Source of the DNA: Methylomonas sp.
GTDB taxonomy: Bacteria > Pseudomonadota > Gammaproteobacteria > Methylococcales > Methylomonadaceae
NCBI RefSeq assembly: GCF_023228165.1
Contig: NZ_JALOBS010000028.1
Span: forward strand, 3,918 to 67,917
Length of the DNA: 64,000 nt
Direction of reading: 5' to 3'
Shown here: in pieces, positions 8,641-17,755 of the stretch
Layout: every line of letters begins with the position of its first letter
How positions within the stretch are numbered: position 1 is the stretch's first letter
Translations under genes and position numbers: made by a program
The notes under the pieces: model-generated
What the model was told of the DNA's origin: nothing
Databases searched by the model: none
What the model saw: only the letters and a program-made list of their open reading frames with translations

Positions 8641-9933
8641 ATGAGTCAAACCGATTACAAAGTCGCCGATATTAGCTTGGCGGATTGGGGCCGGAAGGAA
8701 ATCAACATCGCCGAAACCGAAATGCCGGGTCTGATGGCTTTGCGTGCTGAATTCGGCGCGCAACTGCCCTTAAAAGGCGCGCGTATCGCCGGTTGTTTGC
8801 ACATGACCATCCAAACCGCGGTACTGATCGAAACCCTGACTGCGTTGGGTGCGGAAGTGCGTTGGTCGTCCTGCAACATTTTCTCGACCCAGGATCACGC
8901 AGCGGCGGCGATCGCCGCGGCCGGTGTGCCGGTATTTGCCTGGAAAGGCGAAACCGAAACCGAAGCCGAATGGTGTATCGAGCAAACCATCCTTGGCCCT
9001 AACGGCTGGCGTCCGAACATGATTCTGGACGACGGTGGCGACTTGACCGTGATGATGCACAATAACTTCCCCGAGTTGATGGCTGATGTGAAAGGCTTAT
9101 CGGAAGAAACCACTACCGGGGTATTACGTTTGACTGAGATGGTTGCCAAAGGCACCCTGAAAGTACCTGCTTTCAACGTCAACGACTCGGTCACCAAATC
9201 CAAATTCGATAACCTGTACGGTTGCCGCGAGTCCTTGGTTGACGGTATCAAACGCGCGACTGACGTGATGGTAGCCGGTAAAATTGCAGTGGTATGCGGT
9301 TACGGCGATGTGGGTAAAGGCTGTGCGCAATCGCTGCGCGGCTTGGGTGCCACCGTTTTGATTACCGAAATCGACCCGATCTGCGCCTTACAAGCGGCTA
9401 TGGAAGGTTTTCGTGTGGTCACCATGGACGAAGCAGCGCCGATCGCCAATATCTTTGTCACCGCGACCGGTAACTTGAGCGTCATCACCCATGAGCACAT
9501 GAAAGCCATGCGCGACCAGGCGATCGTCTGCAATATCGGCCATTTCGACTCAGAAATCGAAATCGCCGCTATTCGCCAGTACACTTGGGAAAACATCAAG
9601 CCGCAAGTCGACCATGTCATCTTCCCGGACGGCAAGCGCATCATCGTACTGGCCGAAGGCCGATTAGTGAACCTGGGTTGTGCCACTGGTCACCCTAGTT
9701 TCGTGATGTCCAATTCCTTCTGTAATCAGGTATTGGCGCAACTGGAATTGTGGACCAATGCCGGCAGCTACGAAAACAAAGTTTACGTATTGCCGAAAAA
9801 ACTGGACGAAAAAGTCGCCCGTGCGCATTTGGCGCAAATCGGAGTCAAGCTCACCCAGTTAAGTGCGGAGCAAGCGGCTTATATCAACGTGCCTGTCGAA
9901 GGGCCGTATAAACCCGATCATTACCGTTACTAA
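8641..9933 (+). CDS. ahcY: S-adenosylhomocysteine hydrolase
   Basis: NAD-dependent tetrameric enzyme that hydrolyses S-adenosylhomocysteine to adenosine and homocysteine, relieving product inhibition of methyltransferases. 430 residues. The active-site segment NVNDSVTKSKFDNLYGCRESL (about 180-200) and the Rossmann motif GYGDVGKGCAQSLRG (about 220-234) are intact; the C-terminal KPDHYRY is the family's cofactor-contacting tail. GGGAG precedes the ATG. Only 19 bases separate it from metK, so there is no room for an SAH riboswitch, and control must come from the metK promoter. Confidence 0.97.
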   Translation: MSQTDYKVADISLADWGRKEINIAETEMPGLMALRAEFGAQLPLKGARIAGCLHMTIQTAVLIETLTALGAEVRWSSCNIFSTQDHAAAAIAAAGVPVFAWKGETETEAEWCIEQTILGPNGWRPNMILDDGGDLTVMMHNNFPELMADVKGLSEETTTGVLRLTEMVAKGTLKVPAFNVNDSVTKSKFDNLYGCRESLVDGIKRATDVMVAGKIAVVCGYGDVGKGCAQSLRGLGATVLITEIDPICALQAAMEGFRVVTMDEAAPIANIFVTATGNLSVITHEHMKAMRDQAIVCNIGHFDSEIEIAAIRQYTWENIKPQVDHVIFPDGKRIIVLAEGRLVNLGCATGHPSFVMSNSFCNQVLAQLELWTNAGSYENKVYVLPKKLDEKVARAHLAQIGVKLTQLSAEQAAYINVPVEGPYKPDHYRY

Positions 9934-9951
9934 ACATTTAAGCGACTCAAT

Positions 9952-9976
9952 AAAAGGGGCTGAAAAGCCCCTTTTT
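9952..9976 (+). terminator. Intrinsic terminator after ahcY
   Basis: AAAGGGGCT / AGCCCCTTT stem with a 4-base loop followed by further T residues, ending 12 bases before bioA. It separates the SAM-cycle operon from the bioA operon. Confidence 0.8.
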
Positions 9977-9988
9977 CAGTTTTGACCG

Positions 9989-11338
9989 ATGAATAATCAA
10001 ACCCTTGTTAATCGCGATTTGGCCGTGCTCTGGCATCCCTGTAGTCAGATGAAAGATCATGAGCAGTTGCCGTTGATTCCGATCAGATCCGGCCGAGGCG
10101 TGTGGCTGGAAGACTTTGACGGTAACCGCTATTTGGACGCCATTAGCTCCTGGTGGGTAAATCTGTTCGGACACGCTAACCCGGTGATCAATCAGGCTGT
10201 TAAAGCCCAGCTGGATCAGTTGGAGCATGTCATCCTGGGTGGCTTTACCCATCAGGCTGCTGTGGAGTTGGCCGAACAACTGGTGGAAATTACGCCACCT
10301 GGTTTAAACAAATGTTTCTATGCCGATAACGGTTCCTCTGCGATAGAAATCAGCCTGAAAATGAGTTTTCATTATTGGCGGAATCTCGGTCAAACTCAAA
10401 AAACCAAATTCATCACTCTGGAGAACAGTTACCACGGCGAGACGCTGGGTGCGCTGGCGGTCGGTAACGTAGCCTTATACAAAGAGACTTACGGGCCGCT
10501 ATTGATGGATGTGATCAGTGTTGCTAGTCCGGACTGCTATAACCGGGAAGCCGGCGAAAGCTGGGAGGATTATTCCATCCGCCGGTTTGCCGATATGGAG
10601 CAAGCGTTGGCACGCCATGCCGACACGGTCTGCGCCGTGATCGTCGAGCCACTGGTTCAATGCGCCGGCAGTATGCGCATGTACGATCCGGTTTATTTAA
10701 AATTATTGCGGGAAGCTTGCGACAAATATGGCGTCCACCTGATTGCCGATGAAATAGCGGTCGGTTTTGGTCGTACCGGGACGCTGTTTGCATGCGAACA
10801 GGCTGATATCAGTCCGGATTTTATGTGCTTATCCAAAGGCCTGACCGGCGGCTATCTGCCATTATCGGCAGTATTGACCACGGATACGGTTTATCAAGCC
10901 TTTTACGACGAATATCAACATTTGACGGCGTTTTTGCATTCGCACAGCTATACCGGCAACGCCTTGGGTTGCCGGGCTGCATTGGCGACCATAGGGATTT
11001 TTCAAACGCAGGATGTATTGGGTAATAACCGCCGATTGGCAGCCGCAATGTCCAGCGTGTCCGAACGCTTTAAGCAGCATCCGCATGTTGCCGAAGTTCG
11101 CCAAACCGGTATGATTCTCGCCATCGAGTTGGTTAAAAACCGACAGACTCGCGAAGCATATCCCTGGCAGCAGCGTCGCGGATTAAAAGTCTACCAGTAT
11201 GCACTTTCCAAAGGCGTGCTCTTGCGTCCATTGGGTAATGTCATTTATTTTATGCCACCCTATGTGATTGCCGAACAGGAGATAGAGTTGATGGCCGAAG
11301 TGGCTTGGCATGGCATTTTGCTGGCGACCCAAGATTAA
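9989..11338 (+). CDS. bioA: Adenosylmethionine-8-amino-7-oxononanoate aminotransferase
   Basis: PLP enzyme that transfers an amino group from SAM to KAPA, giving DAPA in biotin synthesis. 449 residues, class-III aminotransferase fold. WHPCSQMKDHE and the LEDFDGNRYLDAISSWWVNLFGH segment mark the BioA subgroup; the PLP-binding region shows as LIADEIAVGFGRTGT, and the Schiff-base lysine lies in CLSKGLTGGYLPLSAVL. The other biotin genes are not in this window. The stop overlaps the start of rsmE (TAATG), indicating co-translation. Confidence 0.95.
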   Translation: MNNQTLVNRDLAVLWHPCSQMKDHEQLPLIPIRSGRGVWLEDFDGNRYLDAISSWWVNLFGHANPVINQAVKAQLDQLEHVILGGFTHQAAVELAEQLVEITPPGLNKCFYADNGSSAIEISLKMSFHYWRNLGQTQKTKFITLENSYHGETLGALAVGNVALYKETYGPLLMDVISVASPDCYNREAGESWEDYSIRRFADMEQALARHADTVCAVIVEPLVQCAGSMRMYDPVYLKLLREACDKYGVHLIADEIAVGFGRTGTLFACEQADISPDFMCLSKGLTGGYLPLSAVLTTDTVYQAFYDEYQHLTAFLHSHSYTGNALGCRAALATIGIFQTQDVLGNNRRLAAAMSSVSERFKQHPHVAEVRQTGMILAIELVKNRQTREAYPWQQRRGLKVYQYALSKGVLLRPLGNVIYFMPPYVIAEQEIELMAEVAWHGILLATQD

Positions 11339-12066
11339 TGCGCGTTTCTCGTTTATATGTCAACGCGCCGCTCAATGTCGGTAGTCGTATCGAGCTTGAC
11401 CAAGACGCCGCCCATTATGTGCGCGGCGTGTTACGACTCAAGCAGGATCAGGCCATGGTATTGTTCAATGGACAGGGCGGAGAGTACAAAAGCCGCTTAA
11501 GCGAAGTCAGCCGCAAATGCGTGCGGGTGGAGATTGAGCAGTTCTCCGATCGCGACGTGGAGTCGCCGCTGGCGGTGAGCCTGGGTATGGGCATTTCCCG
11601 TGGTGATCGCATGGATTGGGCGGTACAAAAAGCCGTGGAACTGGGGGTAACTCAATTAACGCCGTTGTTCACCGAGCGCTGTGTGGCCAAGCTCAATGAC
11701 GACAAAAAGCAGCAGCGCTTGCAGCATTGGCAGCATATTGTTCAGCATGCCGTCGAACAGTCGGGCCGCACCCGCGTGCCGGTAATGGATGAAATTGCCA
11801 ATCTGCCGGAGTGGGCGAGCCGGCAGCAGGGTCTGCGGTTATTTTTGGATCCCTACGCTGATCAAACCCTGGCCGATTGTCAACCGGAAAATCAGCGCAT
11901 AACGCTGCTATCCGGACCGGAAGGCGGTTTCAGCGATCAGGAACGGCAGCTTGCCAAGGCCGCCGGCTTTATTCCGGTCAGGATGGGAGCCCGCATTTTG
12001 CGCACTGAAACCGCCGTATTGTCGGCATTAAGCAGCGTACAAGTGCTATGGGGAGATTTTCGTTGA
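11338..12066 (+). CDS. rsmE: 16S rRNA (uracil-1498-N3) methyltransferase
   Basis: SPOUT-family methyltransferase that modifies U1498 of 16S rRNA. 242 residues: an N-terminal PUA-like domain opening MRVSRLYVNAPL, followed by the knotted SPOUT domain with KAVELGVTQLTPLFTERC and the SAM-binding ITLLSGPEGGFSDQE, and the C-terminal LRTETAVLSALSSVQ. The start is the ATG overlapping the bioA stop. It in turn overlaps the next gene by one base (TGATG), so bioA-rsmE-protease form a coupled operon. Confidence 0.95.
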   Translation: MRVSRLYVNAPLNVGSRIELDQDAAHYVRGVLRLKQDQAMVLFNGQGGEYKSRLSEVSRKCVRVEIEQFSDRDVESPLAVSLGMGISRGDRMDWAVQKAVELGVTQLTPLFTERCVAKLNDDKKQQRLQHWQHIVQHAVEQSGRTRVPVMDEIANLPEWASRQQGLRLFLDPYADQTLADCQPENQRITLLSGPEGGFSDQERQLAKAAGFIPVRMGARILRTETAVLSALSSVQVLWGDFR

Positions 12067-12944
12067 TGCGGACTTTGAGCGTATTGCTGGCCCCTTTGGG
12101 CTTGTTATTATCGTTGGCGGCAGCTGCCAGTTTGCTGGGCGTTGGCTTATTGCAACTGACCGGTGACGTATTGCCTCTCTCCAAAGTGGTCAGCAAACTG
12201 ACATTGATTTTGTTGTTAATCAGTATTTTTCCATTGAGAAAGCTTTTGCGTTTCAGTTGGCGGGATTTGGGATTCGCTCAAACAACAGTGTTTTTCCGGC
12301 AAATCGGCCACGGTCTATTACTTGCGCTCCTCACATTATTACCGGTATTAGCCACGCTTTATTGGCTGGATGTACATGTCTGGGACCAAGGCCGTATTTG
12401 GACATGGTCTAAAGTGATGGAAAAAACCGTAGTCGCGTTGTTTTTGGCCTTACTGATAGCCATTGGTGAGGAAATGCTGTTTCGCGGTTTGTTGTTTAGT
12501 ACTTTTCGGCGTAAGTTGTCGGCGGTATTGGCTATTTGTGTTAGCTCTCTTTATTACGCTGCATTACATTTTTTAAAAAGCAATACTCGGATTCCCTATT
12601 CCGAACAAACGTTTGGCAGCGGTTTTCAGTTGATGGGAGAAGCATTTGCCAACTGGTTAAATCCGGAGATTTTTAGCGCATTTTTAGCTTTATTTGTGGT
12701 CGGGGTATTTTTAGCGGTACTGAGAAGCCGGATGCCGAGCAGCTTGGGTTTGTGTATCGGCTGTCACGCTGGCTGGGTTTGGCAAATCAAAGTCAGTAAG
12801 GACTTTTTCAACGTCAACCCGCAAGCAGATTATCTATATCTGGTCAGTAATTATGACGGAGTAGTGGGGCCGCTGGTGAGCTTGTGGCTGGCAATGGTTC
12901 TGTCGATAGGTTTACTTAGCCAAAGAGTGGGTCTCAAAAACTAA
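12066..12944 (+). CDS. CPBP-family intramembrane glutamic protease
   Basis: 292-residue multi-pass membrane protein of the CPBP (ABI, type II CAAX) family. The signature EEMLFRGLLFSTFRRKL carries the paired glutamates E135/E136 and R140; H168 follows in YYAALHF and a further histidine lies in the CIGCHAGW segment. About seven hydrophobic helices can be counted. Substrates of bacterial members are mostly unknown, and nothing here identifies one. The ATG at 12066 overlaps the rsmE stop and follows GGGGAGA. Some CPBP proteins are associated with exosortase systems, but no link to the exosortase at 19 kb is visible. Confidence 0.82.
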   Translation: MRTLSVLLAPLGLLLSLAAAASLLGVGLLQLTGDVLPLSKVVSKLTLILLLISIFPLRKLLRFSWRDLGFAQTTVFFRQIGHGLLLALLTLLPVLATLYWLDVHVWDQGRIWTWSKVMEKTVVALFLALLIAIGEEMLFRGLLFSTFRRKLSAVLAICVSSLYYAALHFLKSNTRIPYSEQTFGSGFQLMGEAFANWLNPEIFSAFLALFVVGVFLAVLRSRMPSSLGLCIGCHAGWVWQIKVSKDFFNVNPQADYLYLVSNYDGVVGPLVSLWLAMVLSIGLLSQRVGLKN

Positions 12945-12995
12945 CCGTTGCCGAGAGCTATTGTTTTTTATGTATTAGCAGTGTTTAATATTGTC

Positions 12996-14075
12996 ATGGG
13001 AAATCCAAATCAACACATTCTGGTACATCGCCCCAGGGATCTGTCGGTCAAGTGGGCGCAGCGGGTCGTTAACCGTTTTGTACCAGATGCAAAAGTGTTT
13101 GGCGTTAACGTTTATTCCGTTGATGTAGGCACCTCCACTCGGCTGAGGATAGAAGTACAGCATAATGCAACCGAGCTTGTGCCAGCGCGGTGGTTTATCA
13201 AAACCCCGTCACTAGCGATAAAGCCGCGCATGATAACTGCCTTGCCGCGTTTTTTACATAAAGAAGTGAGTTTTTATCGCTCGCTATCAGCCGGTATCCC
13301 GTTAAAATTACCTCGAATTCTGGCGGCTGAAAGTCGTTTTGGGAGAGGCTCCACGCTGGTAATGAGTGATTTGGCCGAGCACGATTTCAGGCCGGGTCGG
13401 GCAGCCGATGCATTGAGTTTCGATCAAGCCAGCCGGGTCGTTACGCATCTGGCGCAGTTGCATGGTCAGTATCGGAACAAGTCGAGCTTGTTGCACGCTC
13501 ATAGGTGGCTGAATGGATTTTCCCATCAAGTGGAAACTCACATGGGTAGCTTAATGGCTTACCCTTTTATGAAGCGCGGCTTGCTTCAAGCGGGTGGTTT
13601 GATTGCGAAAAAACTTCACCAGCCGGCCCTGAATTACGCGGCCAATCGGCGGACTATCAAACAATTATTGAACACCGATAGTAAAACGCTGGTGCACTAC
13701 GACTGTCATCCCGGTAATATTTTTTGGGCGGGTGCGGAGCCGGGGTTTTTGGATTGGCAGTTGGTGCGTATCGGTGAAGGTATCGGCGATGTGGCGTATT
13801 TTATGGCCACAGCGATGGAGCCGGAGTTAAGGCGTAAACATGAAAAAAGTCTGTTGGATCAGTATGTCGAGCAATTAACGAATGCCGGCGTGACGGGATT
13901 GGATGAAGACAATTTGTTTCGGCGTTATCGGATGCATTTGGTCTATCCGTTCGAAGCCATGGTGGTGACGTTGGCGATTGGCGGTATGATGCAATATGAA
14001 ACCAATCTTGAGCTGATCAGAAGAGCCGCGGCGGCGGTAGAGGATCATGACAGCTTTGCCATGATCAAAGCCTAA
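12996..14075 (+). CDS. Phosphotransferase of the aminoglycoside/choline kinase-like fold
   Basis: 359 residues with the kinase-like APH fold: the catalytic loop reads LVHYDCHPGNIFW (Asp and Asn bases) and the metal-binding motif is GFLDWQ, with GIGDVAYFMATA after it. This combination occurs in the APH/ecdysteroid-kinase-like group (DUF1679-like), whose bacterial substrates are largely unknown. It does not look like a dedicated antibiotic-resistance kinase and it sits in a housekeeping neighbourhood. The ATG at 12996 is a choice among weak signals; an in-frame GTG at 12981 and a TTG at 12948 are alternatives. A bidirectional terminator follows. Confidence 0.7.
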   Translation: MGNPNQHILVHRPRDLSVKWAQRVVNRFVPDAKVFGVNVYSVDVGTSTRLRIEVQHNATELVPARWFIKTPSLAIKPRMITALPRFLHKEVSFYRSLSAGIPLKLPRILAAESRFGRGSTLVMSDLAEHDFRPGRAADALSFDQASRVVTHLAQLHGQYRNKSSLLHAHRWLNGFSHQVETHMGSLMAYPFMKRGLLQAGGLIAKKLHQPALNYAANRRTIKQLLNTDSKTLVHYDCHPGNIFWAGAEPGFLDWQLVRIGEGIGDVAYFMATAMEPELRRKHEKSLLDQYVEQLTNAGVTGLDEDNLFRRYRMHLVYPFEAMVVTLAIGGMMQYETNLELIRRAAAAVEDHDSFAMIKA

Positions 14076-14100
14076 GCTTTCCGTGGACTCGATAAGCTAT

Positions 14101-14127
14101 AAAAAGGCCGGAAATTCCGGCCTTTTT
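14101..14127. terminator. Bidirectional intrinsic terminator
   Basis: An almost perfect palindrome, AAAAAGGCCGGAA followed by ATTCCGGCCTTTTT. Read on either strand it gives a GC-rich hairpin followed by five T, so it serves both the kinase gene and the convergent repeat-protein gene. Confidence 0.82.
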
Positions 14128-14137
14128 GGGTTTTGGC

Positions 14138-14707
14138 TTACTTCAGCAAATCAAAGGCTTTTTCGGTAGCCTTTTGAGTGGCTTTACTTTTGATGGCCTC
14201 TACAGCATCGCCGGTGGATTTGGGCGCGGTGTCAAGCGCTGCTTTACCAGATTTGACGGTGTCTACTGCCTGAGTCGCTTCATTGGGAACAGCAGCTTTC
14301 GCTTTTTCGGTAGCCTTTTGAGTGGCTTTACTTTTGACAGCCTCTACAGCTTCGTCGGTGGACTTGGGTGCGGTGTCAAGTGCTGCTTTTCCTGATTCGA
14401 CCGTTTCTACTGTTTGAGTCGCTTCAGCGGGAACGGCGGCTTTCACTTTTTCTTCGGCGGCACTTTTTACGGCTGTTGTGGCTTGGTCGGTCGCTGCTTC
14501 GGGAGCTGTTTCAACTACGGTTTTAGCCGCTTTGGTGCTGTCGAGAGCCTGACTGACAGCTTCCACTTTTTCTACCGCGCCCGGAGCCACTGCCGTTGCT
14601 TTATCTTTGATTAATTGTTTGCCCGCCGCCTCGAATAAGGACGATTCTGCAAATGCAGTGCTGGATGCCAATAACAATGTGCCGATGATAATTATTTTAT
14701 TGTTCAT
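14138..14707 (-). CDS. Secreted Ala/Lys-rich repeat protein
   Basis: 189 residues, not recognised as a named family. A signal peptide is clear: NNK, a hydrophobic stretch and a likely cleavage after AFA at residue 20. The mature part is low-complexity (Ala, Lys, Glu, Thr, Val) and almost certainly helical. Residues 86-133 and 134-181 are two 48-residue repeats identical at 40 positions, each containing AAVPxEATQ, SGKAALDTAPKST and KSKATQKAT; residues 34-85 look like a degenerate third copy. No cysteine or membrane segment follows the signal, so it is probably a soluble periplasmic or exported protein. It ends 11 bases from the bidirectional terminator. The function cannot be read from the sequence. 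Confidence 0.75.
   Translation of the reverse strand: MNNKIIIIGTLLLASSTAFAESSLFEAAGKQLIKDKATAVAPGAVEKVEAVSQALDSTKAAKTVVETAPEAATDQATTAVKSAAEEKVKAAVPAEATQTVETVESGKAALDTAPKSTDEAVEAVKSKATQKATEKAKAAVPNEATQAVDTVKSGKAALDTAPKSTGDAVEAIKSKATQKATEKAFDLLK
14165..14452 (-). repeat. Two tandem 144-base coding repeats
   Basis: Bases 14309-14452 and 14165-14308 encode the two adjacent 48-residue repeats (40 of 48 residues identical) of the secreted Ala/Lys-rich protein. The tandem array points to recent internal duplication. Confidence 0.85.
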
Positions 14708-14772
14708 GAATGATTCCTCGTGTTATGAATGTGGTACGCCTTAAGGATACTACAGACATTCTTAACCGAACA

Positions 14773-16218
14773 TTAACTGGCGTATTTACTGGAAATTTCG
14801 CGTAGAGTTAGGGTTACCAGAGCCTGCGCTCGCGGCATATTATCGGCTTCAGTATAACAACGTAACTCTGGTGCATTACCGGATGGGCGTAAGTGGACGA
14901 TTTCGCCGTTGGTAAAGGTCAAGCGCAAGCCGTCGGTTAAATCGCGCCGTGCAACAGTGCCCAATGCTGTGCCCCATAGACTTTGATAAGCGGTATCGTC
15001 CTGTTGCAATTGCGCTAGTAAGGCCCGGCTGTCGGCTGCCGGAAAGTCTTGTAGGCGGTCACTGGAGGTGTATCGTTTCGGCAGGTTGGCGGTTAAGGCC
15101 GATAATTTACAGCGCTGCAGTTTAGCCATGGCCAATAATACCAAAGCCGGCAATACCGCATCACGCGTGGGTAGTGCGGCTAACATGCGGCCGGCTACGG
15201 TTAAACCGTGGCCGGCCAAAAAGCCGCCGTTAGCTTCAAAGCCGGCCACGCCTTGGCCGCCGCCGTTGGTTTCGGCCTGCTCCATGCCGGCGATTACGTA
15301 AGGCGAACCGATGCGGGTGCGTATTACCCGCTTGAACACCCCGGAGGCTTCTATGGCTGTGTTACAACTGACCGGGGTGACTACCGTGTCGGCACCTAAA
15401 AATTGTGCGCACAGCAAACCGACGATGTCGCCGCGCAACCAGTTACCGGTTTCATCCGCAATTAACGGCCGGTCGCCGTCGCCGTCGGTGGAAATGATGG
15501 CGTCCAGGCCGAGTTGTTGCGCCCAATCCAGGCCGCGTTGTCTATCTATTTCGCTAACCGCTTCGGTATCAATAGGCACGAAGGTATCGGTCCGGGCCAA
15601 GCTAATGACCTCGGCTGCCAATGCAGTCAATATGCCCCGTAAACAGTCCCGGGCCACACTGGAATGCTCGTAAATACCGATCCTCCAGCCGCTCAGTAAA
15701 TCGGCCGCGAACAAATCGGTATAACGGCGTTTGTATTGTTCCAATGCGGCAAAATCAACCGCCGGTAACTTATCGTCGCCAAAGTCAGCAACATTGACTA
15801 CGGCTTGGGTAATGGCGGCTTCGTCGGCTTTGCTGATTTCACCTTCGGCCCGGTAAAACTTGATGCCGTTACGGTCGAAGGGAATATGGCTGCCGGTAAC
15901 CATGATTGCCGGAACATGTTGCGACATAGCGTAAAAGGCCAATGCAGGGGTTGGCAAGGCGCCGCAAAAAATCGTTTCACAGCCTGCTTGTTTAATGGCC
16001 GCGGCGCAGGCCTGGACTATGGTCGGGCTGGAAGGCCGCAAGTCCATGCCCAAGGCGATTTTTTGGCCCGGTTTGGCCAGTTTCAAACCCTGTAAAAACG
16101 CTAAAGTGTAGGCCGCGCATACTTGGTCGGTCATCTGACTGACCAGCCCGCGCGCGCCGCTGGTGCCGAATGCCACGCCGCTGTCGGCCATCATTTGTTG
16201 GATGTTGATTGATGCCAT
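14773..16218 (-). CDS. Phosphohexomutase (phosphomannomutase/phosphoglucomutase family)
   Basis: 481 residues of the alpha-D-phosphohexomutase superfamily, interconverting hexose 1- and 6-phosphates for nucleotide-sugar synthesis. The N-terminal FGTSGARG loop, the active-site serine loop (TGSHIPFDRNGIKFY), the magnesium loop STDGDGDRP, the sugar-binding GFEANGG and the phosphate-binding loop LRPSGNAPELR appear in the expected order. The serine loop reads TGSHIP rather than the usual T(A/G)SHNP, and the phosphate loop has NAPE instead of TEP, so it belongs to a divergent subgroup. Substrate preference (mannose or glucose) cannot be decided. A HerA-like ATPase gene lies upstream, 34 bases away. 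Confidence 0.87.
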   Translation of the reverse strand: MASINIQQMMADSGVAFGTSGARGLVSQMTDQVCAAYTLAFLQGLKLAKPGQKIALGMDLRPSSPTIVQACAAAIKQAGCETIFCGALPTPALAFYAMSQHVPAIMVTGSHIPFDRNGIKFYRAEGEISKADEAAITQAVVNVADFGDDKLPAVDFAALEQYKRRYTDLFAADLLSGWRIGIYEHSSVARDCLRGILTALAAEVISLARTDTFVPIDTEAVSEIDRQRGLDWAQQLGLDAIISTDGDGDRPLIADETGNWLRGDIVGLLCAQFLGADTVVTPVSCNTAIEASGVFKRVIRTRIGSPYVIAGMEQAETNGGGQGVAGFEANGGFLAGHGLTVAGRMLAALPTRDAVLPALVLLAMAKLQRCKLSALTANLPKRYTSSDRLQDFPAADSRALLAQLQQDDTAYQSLWGTALGTVARRDLTDGLRLTFTNGEIVHLRPSGNAPELRCYTEADNMPRAQALVTLTLREISSKYAS

Positions 16219-16252
16219 GATTCCGGTTGTTGATGAGTCAATAAAAGGATTG

Positions 16253-17755
16253 TTAACGTTTACGGCCGCCGCCGAGTAATGATCCCAAAATGCCGCGAAT
16301 CAGCTGCCTGCCCACTTCGCTGCCTATGCTGCGGGCGGCGCTTTTAGCCGCGGATTCGAGTACGCCTTGGCGTTTACCGCCGCGTGGGCCGGTGCTGCCC
16401 AACAATATTTCCGCCAAGCCGAAGCCGCCGTCCGTAGCTGGTTGCTTGGTCGTTACGGATTGAGCTTGCGGGGTTGCTTGTGCGGCACGGCCTTTCAAAG
16501 TCTCGTAAGCGGATTCGCGGTCGACTTGTTTTTCGTAATGGCCGTAAATCACCGAATTTTCGATGGCTTGTCGGCGCTCGTTGATGCTGGCCGGGCCGAT
16601 GCCGGAACGGGGTGGTTTGATCAATGCCCGCTCGACGGGTTGCGGTGTACCTTTTTCATCCAAAAACGATACCAGCGCTTCGCCGACGCCCAGTTCGGTA
16701 ATGGCGGTTTCCACATTTAGGCCGGGGTTGCTTCTAAAGGTTTCCGCGGCGGCTTTGACGGCTTTTTGATCGCGGGGAGCGAAGGCGCGCAAGGCGTGTT
16801 GCACCCGGTTGCCGAGTTGGCCCAGAATCACATCCGGAATATCCAGCGGATTTTGGCTGACAAAATATACCCCAACGGCTTTGGAACGAATCAGCCGCAC
16901 CACTTGTTCGATTTTTTGCAGCAAGGCTGGTGGCGCATCGTTAAACAATAAATGGGCTTCGTCGAAGAAAAACACCAGTTTGGGTTTGTCCAGGTCACCG
17001 GCTTCCGGTAGATTTTCGAACAGTTCCGATAGCAGCCACAATAACAAGGTAGCGTAGACGCGCGGTGAGTTGTACAGCGTATCGGCGGCCAAGATATTGA
17101 TCACGCCGCGACCGCCCTCGGTTTGCAGCAAGTCGTTAAAATCCAGGGCCGGCTCGCCAAACAGGTTTTCGCCACCTTCGTGTTCCAGTTGCAACAAACC
17201 GCGTTGAATGGCACCGACGCTGGCGGCGGAGATGCTGCCGTACTCGCTACGTAGTTCGGATGAATTATCCGCCGCAAATTGCAGCATAGCCCGCAAGTCT
17301 TTCAAATCCAATAACAGCCAGCCGTTGTCATCGGCAATTTTAAACGCGGCAGTCAATACGCCGGCCTGAGTATCGTTTAGATTCAGCATCCGGGCCATCA
17401 GCAAGGGCCCCATCTCTGAAATGGTGGAACGCAAGGGATGGCCTTTTTCGCCGAACACATCCCAAAACATCGTCGGCGCGGCGCGATAGTTAAAATCGGA
17501 GAAGCCCAATTCCCGCACGCGAGCCTCGACCTTTTTATTGCCGCCGCCTGCCCGGCAGATACCGGATAAATCGCCTTTTACATCGGCCATGAACACCGGT
17601 ACGCCGATGTCGGAAAAACTTTCCGCCAAAGTTTGCAGCGTGACGGTTTTGCCGGTACCGGTGGCACCGGCGATCAAACCGTGGCGATTGGCCATGGCCG
17701 GCAAAATGCAACAGTCATCGGTAGGCGATTTAGCGATAACGAGCGGCTCAGTCAT
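16253..17755 (-). CDS. HerA-like ATPase (DUF853 / YjgR family)
   Basis: 500-residue P-loop ATPase of the HerA/FtsK superfamily, YjgR branch. Walker A is GATGTGKT at residues 30-37 and Walker B is LVFFFDEAHLLF; VYFVSQNPLDIPDVILGQLGNRVQHALRAF is the sensor/arginine region conserved in this family. The last 30 residues are Gly/Arg-rich and basic, ending GGGRKR. The biological role of YjgR is not established; DNA translocation is inferred from the superfamily. Nothing in the neighbourhood (no nurA-type nuclease) indicates a defence system. Confidence 0.87.
   Translation of the reverse strand: MTEPLVIAKSPTDDCCILPAMANRHGLIAGATGTGKTVTLQTLAESFSDIGVPVFMADVKGDLSGICRAGGGNKKVEARVRELGFSDFNYRAAPTMFWDVFGEKGHPLRSTISEMGPLLMARMLNLNDTQAGVLTAAFKIADDNGWLLLDLKDLRAMLQFAADNSSELRSEYGSISAASVGAIQRGLLQLEHEGGENLFGEPALDFNDLLQTEGGRGVINILAADTLYNSPRVYATLLLWLLSELFENLPEAGDLDKPKLVFFFDEAHLLFNDAPPALLQKIEQVVRLIRSKAVGVYFVSQNPLDIPDVILGQLGNRVQHALRAFAPRDQKAVKAAAETFRSNPGLNVETAITELGVGEALVSFLDEKGTPQPVERALIKPPRSGIGPASINERRQAIENSVIYGHYEKQVDRESAYETLKGRAAQATPQAQSVTTKQPATDGGFGLAEILLGSTGPRGGKRQGVLESAAKSAARSIGSEVGRQLIRGILGSLLGGGRKR

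Noticed and set aside
12996..14075. Antibiotic-resistance aminoglycoside kinase
   Set aside because: The fold motifs are shared by many small-molecule kinases, and the gene sits in a conserved housekeeping area with no mobile element or resistance context.
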